From: Gammaproteobacteria bacterium
GTDB taxonomy: Bacteria > Pseudomonadota > Gammaproteobacteria > HK1
NCBI GenBank assembly: GCA_020444775.1
Contig: JAGRHX010000384.1
Span: forward strand, 1 to 8,129
Reading direction: 5' to 3'
Length of the DNA: 8,129 nucleotides
Part shown: positions 4,366 to 8,129 of the stretch, piece after piece
Position numbering within the stretch: the stretch's first letter is position 1
How the letters are laid out: each line of letters begins with the position of its first letter
The notes under the pieces: model-generated
Databases searched by the model: none
What the model was told of the DNA's origin: nothing
The model's input: the letters and a program-made list of their open reading frames with translations, nothing else
Made by a program: the position numbers and the translations under genes

Positions 4366-7300
4366 ATGCGTCATACAGCACGCGTGGGGCACAGCACCTC
4401 GCGCCATTCACACCGAGCGGGCAGCCGCGCACATCCGCCACGCCCAGCAGCCGGAGGCGGAGCCCGAGGTCGCCGGCAGTGGGCGCTGGTCCTGTTGACA
4501 TCAATCCTGTGCCTGTGTGGGTCCGGCATCGCGGGGGCCGACCCGGGGCCCGACACCGACGGATTGATGCAGTCCGCCATGGCAGCCTATCAGCAGGGTG
4601 ACTACGCCCAGGCCGCCAACTACAGTGAAGCGCTGCTCGCCGTACTGGAGCGCGATCTGGGTCCCTCGCATCCGGAGGTCGCCACCGCGCTCGGCAATCT
4701 TGCCACCCTCTACGCTCTGCTGGGCCGCCACCAGATGGCCGGTCCGTTGCTGGAACGAGCGCTGCGGGTGCGCGAGCACGCGCTGGGCGCGACACACCCG
4801 GATGTCGCCAACAGCCTTTACAACCTGGCCATGCATCATCGTGATATCGGTCAGTACGCGGCCGCGCTGCCGCTCTACGAAAGGGCCCTGGCAATCCTCG
4901 AGAGCGCTCGGGGCCCCGAGGCTCTACCCGGGCATCTACCGGGCCATCTACCCGGGCCTGTGCCCGGGGATCTCGATGTCGCACGGGTGCTGAACGGCCT
5001 GGCCGCGCTACGTGTCGATCTGGGTGACCCGGCCGCGGCCCAGCCGTTGCTGACTCGCGCCCTGGCCATCCGCGAGCGGGCGCTCGGCAGCGATCACCTG
5101 CTGGTGGCAAGCACGCTCGGCAATCTGGGCAGCGTGCTCCAGGACCTGGGTCGCTACGCGCAAGCCGAGCGGCACCTGCAACGCGCCGCCAGGATTCGTG
5201 AACAGCAGCTGGGGGCGACGCATCCCGACGTCGCACAGAGCCTCAACAATCTGGCCGGCCTGTACGACGCTCAGGCACGCTACCTGGAAGCGCGAACGCT
5301 CTACCAGCGCGCGATTGACATCTACTCGGCAACGCTCGGTGAGTCACATCCGCTACTGGCCGACAGCCTGAACAATCTCGCCGTGCTCGAGCAGACGCTG
5401 GGCGACTACGCGCTCGCCGAGCAGCTTCATCGCCGCGCCTTGGAAATCCGCCGTACGGTGCTCGGCGATGACCATCCGGACGTCGCGCAGAGCCTGAACA
5501 ATCTGGGGCATCTCAATGACGAGCAGGGACGTCTGGACGAGGCGGAGCGGCAGTACTTGAAGGCTCTGGCGAACTGGGAGCAAAGCCTCGGCGCGGACCA
5601 TCCCGAGGTCGCCACCGTGCTCAACAACCTGGCCGAGCTACACGGTGCCCGCGGCCGCTTCGATCTGGCCGCGCCGCTGCATCGGCGCTCGATCGAGATA
5701 CGTGAGGCCGTGCATGGTCTGCAGCACCCGGAGCTGGCCACTGCCCTGCACAATCTCGCCGCGTTCTACGAGGCCCGACAACGTCCGGAGCTTGCCGAGC
5801 CCTTGTACCTGCGCGCCCTGCAGATCCTCGAGCACGCCCTGGGGCCTTCGCATCCGCGGGTCGCGACCACCTTGAACGGCCTCGCCGCGCTGGAGGCCTC
5901 GAGCAACCGCTCGGCGCTGGCGCTGGCCCACTACCAGAGATCGCTGAGCATCCGTCGTGAAACGCTCGGCGCCACTCATCCTGATGTCGCCAGCAGCCTG
6001 AACAACATCGCGCTGCTGCATGCGAGCACCGGGCGTGAACAACAGGCCGTGGCCCTGTATCAGCAGGCACTGGACATCCTCGAACCAGTGCGGCCAGACA
6101 GTCATTCCCCGGCAAAGCTCCCGTCCGATCATCCATTGCTGGGCACCGTGCTGCACAATCTGGCCGGCGCTCAACAGGCACTAGGCGAGCAGACACAGGC
6201 CATGCGCAACTATGCACGGGCCCTGTCGTTGCGTGAGCGGGTGCTGGGTGAAGGCCACCGGGACGTCGCGATCACCCTCAACAACCTCGCCGATCTGCAG
6301 CTGTTGCAGGGTCGCACCGAAGCCGCTCTGGAGACCATCCGGCGCGCGACGCGGATACTCGGGGCTCGAGCGGAGTTACAGGCCAGGTCCCTCACTGGTG
6401 CCGATCTGGCGCTGGCGCGGGCCGATCGCTTCGCCTTCGTGCGCCACGTGCGGATCGCCCACGCCGTCACATCCACGTCCGGATCCGCCGCCGCGCACGC
6501 TCCGCTGATGGACGAAGCCTTCGAGTCCGCTCAGCGCGCCCACGCCTCGAGCACGGCGCTGGCGGTGGCTGGCATGGCCACCCGTTTCGCCGCCGGTGAC
6601 GACCGACTTGCCAGGCTGGTGCGACGCACACAGCTGCTCACGACGCGCTGGCAGCGCCTCGAAACCAAACTGGCGCGGGTCGCGGCCAGACCGGCCAGCG
6701 AGCGTGACGCCGAGGGTGAGCGCAAGCTCCGCGCCGACCTGGTTCGGACCCACGCGGAGCTCGAAGCGCTGGACGGCAGCTTGCGACACGACCATCCGCG
6801 CTATGCGGACATGATCGCCGCGCGACCGCTGCCGTTGACCGATGCCCGAAGCCTGCTGAGCAAGGACGAGGCGCTGCTGGTCTGGCTGGTCGACAACGAC
6901 GCCAGCTATCTGTGGGTGGTCACGAGCGACGGCGCCCGCTGGCATCGGCTGTCGATGGGCGAGGCCGAGCTGGCAGCCTCGGTGCGGCGGCTACGCAGCC
7001 GCCTGGACCCGAGCCGGGTCAGGGCCGGCGGTCGCGTTCCCGAGTTCGATACGACGCTCGCCTGGAAGGTCTTCAGTCGTATGCTCGAACCGGCCTTCGA
7101 GCAGATCGAGCAGGTATCGCATCTGATCGTGGTCAACGATGGCGCGCTGCAAAGCCTGCCACTGCACGTGCTGTTGACCCGGCCACCCGAGCAATCGGGT
7201 GCACTGGCGGCCGCCATCGACTACAGCGCGTTGCGCTGGCTGGGACGCTCGCACGCCATCAGCGTGCTGCCCTCGGTGTCCGCTCTTCGCGCGCTCCGTG

Positions 7301-8079
7301 CGCAGGTCGTGCCCGGGCATGCCACCCGTAGCTTCATCGGTATCGGCAATCCGCGCTTGTCAGCAACGGATCCAACGCCAGCCGAGGAGCCACCCGGCGT
7401 GAACATCACCGACTCGCGGGCCATCGCGACGCAGCCCGTGGTCGGACTGGACCTGCTGCGCGAGCTGCCCGAGCTGCCGCAGACCGAGACCGAGCTGAGA
7501 ACGATTGCCGGGATACTGACCGAGGGTGACGCGCAATTGCTGTTGGCCTCCGACGCCACCGAGCCCGCGGTCCGTGCCGCGGCGCTCGACCAGGCACGGG
7601 TCGTGATGTTCGCCACCCATGCGCTGGTCAGCGGCGAGCTCGGCGGCCTGCACGAGCCGGCTCTGGTGCTGACACCACCGTTGCGGGCGAGCGCGGCCGA
7701 CGACGGCCTGCTGAGCGCCAGCGAGATCGCACGTGACATCCGGCTGGACGCGGACTGGGTGGTGCTGTCCGCCTGTAATACGGCGGCCGGCGAGCGACCT
7801 GGCGCTGAGGGTCTTTCGGGTCTGACGCGCGCCTTCTTCTACGCCGGGACCCGGGCCCTGCTGGTCTCCCACTGGCCGGTGGAATCGAGCGCCGCCGCCG
7901 CCCTCACCACCCGCTTGTTCACGATCGCCAGAACCCATCCCGAGCTGAGCCGGGCTGAGGCCCTGCGGCGCGCCATGCAGGCCCTGCTCGACCAGACCGG
8001 ATCGCCGTCCATCGGACCTCACATGGCCCATCCGATGTACTGGGCGCCGTTCGTGGTGGTCGGCCAGGGTTGGCGATGA
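4366..8079 (+). CDS. Secreted TPR-CHAT protein (caspase-like HetF-associated protease with TPR array)
   Basis: A 1237-residue protein. Residues 1-58 form a signal peptide with an unusually long basic n-region (1-38, rich in Arg and His), a hydrophobic core from W39 to about C51, and a likely type I cleavage site after AGA (56-58). No lipobox fits, so a periplasmic protein is expected. Residues 67 to about 672 are some 14 TPR units of the 42-residue kinesin-light-chain type, each carrying HPxVAxxLNNLAxL. Residues 673-815 are a helical, charged linker. The CHAT domain follows from about 835 to the end, with catalytic H1085 in FATHALVSGE and C1137 in VVLSACNTAAGE, 52 residues apart; C-terminal motifs GLTRAFFYAGTRALLVSHWPV and HPMYWAPFVVVG are typical. 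CHAT proteins are clan CD cysteine peptidases, related to caspases; TPR-CHAT relatives include cyanobacterial HetF and the Csx29 protease of type III-E CRISPR. Start at 4366 is chosen because upstream codons look non-coding; AGGGAG at 4348-4353 is 12 bases away, a weak fit. GTG at 4384 is an alternative. Substrate unknown. Confidence 0.92.
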   Translation: MRHTARVGHSTSRHSHRAGSRAHPPRPAAGGGARGRRQWALVLLTSILCLCGSGIAGADPGPDTDGLMQSAMAAYQQGDYAQAANYSEALLAVLERDLGPSHPEVATALGNLATLYALLGRHQMAGPLLERALRVREHALGATHPDVANSLYNLAMHHRDIGQYAAALPLYERALAILESARGPEALPGHLPGHLPGPVPGDLDVARVLNGLAALRVDLGDPAAAQPLLTRALAIRERALGSDHLLVASTLGNLGSVLQDLGRYAQAERHLQRAARIREQQLGATHPDVAQSLNNLAGLYDAQARYLEARTLYQRAIDIYSATLGESHPLLADSLNNLAVLEQTLGDYALAEQLHRRALEIRRTVLGDDHPDVAQSLNNLGHLNDEQGRLDEAERQYLKALANWEQSLGADHPEVATVLNNLAELHGARGRFDLAAPLHRRSIEIREAVHGLQHPELATALHNLAAFYEARQRPELAEPLYLRALQILEHALGPSHPRVATTLNGLAALEASSNRSALALAHYQRSLSIRRETLGATHPDVASSLNNIALLHASTGREQQAVALYQQALDILEPVRPDSHSPAKLPSDHPLLGTVLHNLAGAQQALGEQTQAMRNYARALSLRERVLGEGHRDVAITLNNLADLQLLQGRTEAALETIRRATRILGARAELQARSLTGADLALARADRFAFVRHVRIAHAVTSTSGSAAAHAPLMDEAFESAQRAHASSTALAVAGMATRFAAGDDRLARLVRRTQLLTTRWQRLETKLARVAARPASERDAEGERKLRADLVRTHAELEALDGSLRHDHPRYADMIAARPLPLTDARSLLSKDEALLVWLVDNDASYLWVVTSDGARWHRLSMGEAELAASVRRLRSRLDPSRVRAGGRVPEFDTTLAWKVFSRMLEPAFEQIEQVSHLIVVNDGALQSLPLHVLLTRPPEQSGALAAAIDYSALRWLGRSHAISVLPSVSALRALRAQVVPGHATRSFIGIGNPRLSATDPTPAEEPPGVNITDSRAIATQPVVGLDLLRELPELPQTETELRTIAGILTEGDAQLLLASDATEPAVRAAALDQARVVMFATHALVSGELGGLHEPALVLTPPLRASAADDGLLSASEIARDIRLDADWVVLSACNTAAGERPGAEGLSGLTRAFFYAGTRALLVSHWPVESSAAAALTTRLFTIARTHPELSRAEALRRAMQALLDQTGSPSIGPHMAHPMYWAPFVVVGQGWR
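4564..6381 (+). repeat. Coding tandem repeat: about 14 TPR units with an exact 126-bp period
   Basis: The His-Pro (or equivalent) codon pair that opens each unit falls at 4669, 4795, 4969, 5095, 5221, 5347, 5473, 5599, 5725, 5851, 5977, 6130 and 6256. The spacing is exactly 126 bp (42 residues) except for 174 bp between 4795 and 4969 and 153 bp between 5977 and 6130. A first half-anchored unit precedes 4669. Nucleotide similarity between units is modest overall but high at the core; for example the 34 bases at 5221 and 5473 differ at only three wobble positions. Confidence 0.9.
4924..4971 (+). repeat. Four-copy 12-bp in-frame minisatellite inside the TPR array
   Basis: CTACCCGGGCAT (4924-4935) is followed by CTACCGGGCCAT, CTACCCGGGCCT and GTGCCCGGGGAT, encoding LPGH-LPGH-LPGP-VPGD. 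The 48 bp equal the excess over the 126-bp unit at this point, so the array accounts for the whole interruption. It lies in the turn between two TPR units, where a Pro/Gly-rich loop can be accommodated. Confidence 0.85.
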
Positions 8080-8129
8080 GTCGTCGGCCCAGGGCCGGCG
8101 TCCAGGGTCGATGTCCGGGTCGATGTCCG
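8080..8129. other. Short sequence after the TPR-CHAT gene, cut by the window edge
   Basis: After the TGA there is a short interrupted inverted repeat, CGGCCC-A-GGGCCG at 8085-8097, too tight for a convincing terminator and without a T run, then a 12-bp tandem repeat. No gene start is visible in the 50 bases available. Confidence 0.4.
8105..8129. repeat. 12-bp tandem repeat running off the right edge
   Basis: GGGTCGATGTCC occurs at 8105-8116 and again at 8117-8128, and the last base (G) could begin a third copy. A diverged relative, GGGCCGGCGTCC at 8092-8103, matches 9 of 12 positions just upstream. The array begins about 25 bp after the TPR-CHAT stop codon and its full length cannot be seen. 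Confidence 0.8.

Noticed and set aside
4151..5236. Minus-strand open frame of 361 codons opposite the divergent region and TPR start
   Set aside because: Arg/Pro/Ala-rich, crosses the regulatory region and lies antisense to well-formed TPR units; no plausible ribosome binding site or domain.
4564..6381. CRISPR-like periodic array
   Set aside because: The 126-bp period is coding TPR structure with units of changing sequence, not identical short repeats with unique spacers. No cas gene is present.

Overview
The window is GC-rich bacterial DNA with dense coding, strong GGAGG-type ribosome binding sites and third codon positions rich in G and C. Family content (a soluble class III nucleotide cyclase, a GFA-fold protein, a DHA2 efflux pump and a secreted TPR-CHAT protein) suggests a high-GC proteobacterium, most likely gammaproteobacterial. 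That placement is inference; no taxonomic marker lies in the window.

Layout. Positions 1-419 hold no gene I can support, but contain a 13-bp tandem repeat, a pair of 14-bp direct repeats and a small inverted repeat ahead of the first gene. A plus-strand gene (420-1067) encodes a stand-alone class III adenylate/guanylate cyclase. It converges on a minus-strand block read right to left: DHA2-family MFS exporter (4154 to 2616), creatininase-family amidohydrolase (2484 to 1651) and GFA/CENP-V-type zinc protein (1601 to 1098). The 30-bp gap between the convergent genes is mostly filled by a perfect 20-bp palindrome. The GFA gene ends in a (CAACAG)n tract that gives the protein a polyglutamine tail.

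A 211-bp divergent region separates the exporter from the dominant gene, 4366-8079 (+). It encodes a 1237-residue protein with a signal peptide, about 14 kinesin-light-chain-type TPR units, a helical linker and a C-terminal CHAT (caspase-like) protease domain with the His/Cys pair intact. The TPR array keeps an exact 126-bp period, broken by one 48-bp insertion made of a four-copy 12-bp minisatellite and one 27-bp insertion. A different 12-bp tandem repeat begins just after the gene and runs off the right edge.

How the genes may work together. The minus-strand genes could form one transcription unit for handling and exporting a small amide or N-methyl compound, with the GFA protein dealing with a thiol or aldehyde by-product; this is inference. 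The TPR-CHAT protein is the best candidate for an undescribed system: a probable periplasmic caspase-like protease with a long peptide-binding scaffold. No CRISPR array, gasdermin-like gene or other recognisable partner is in the window, so any substrate or trigger lies outside or is unlinked.
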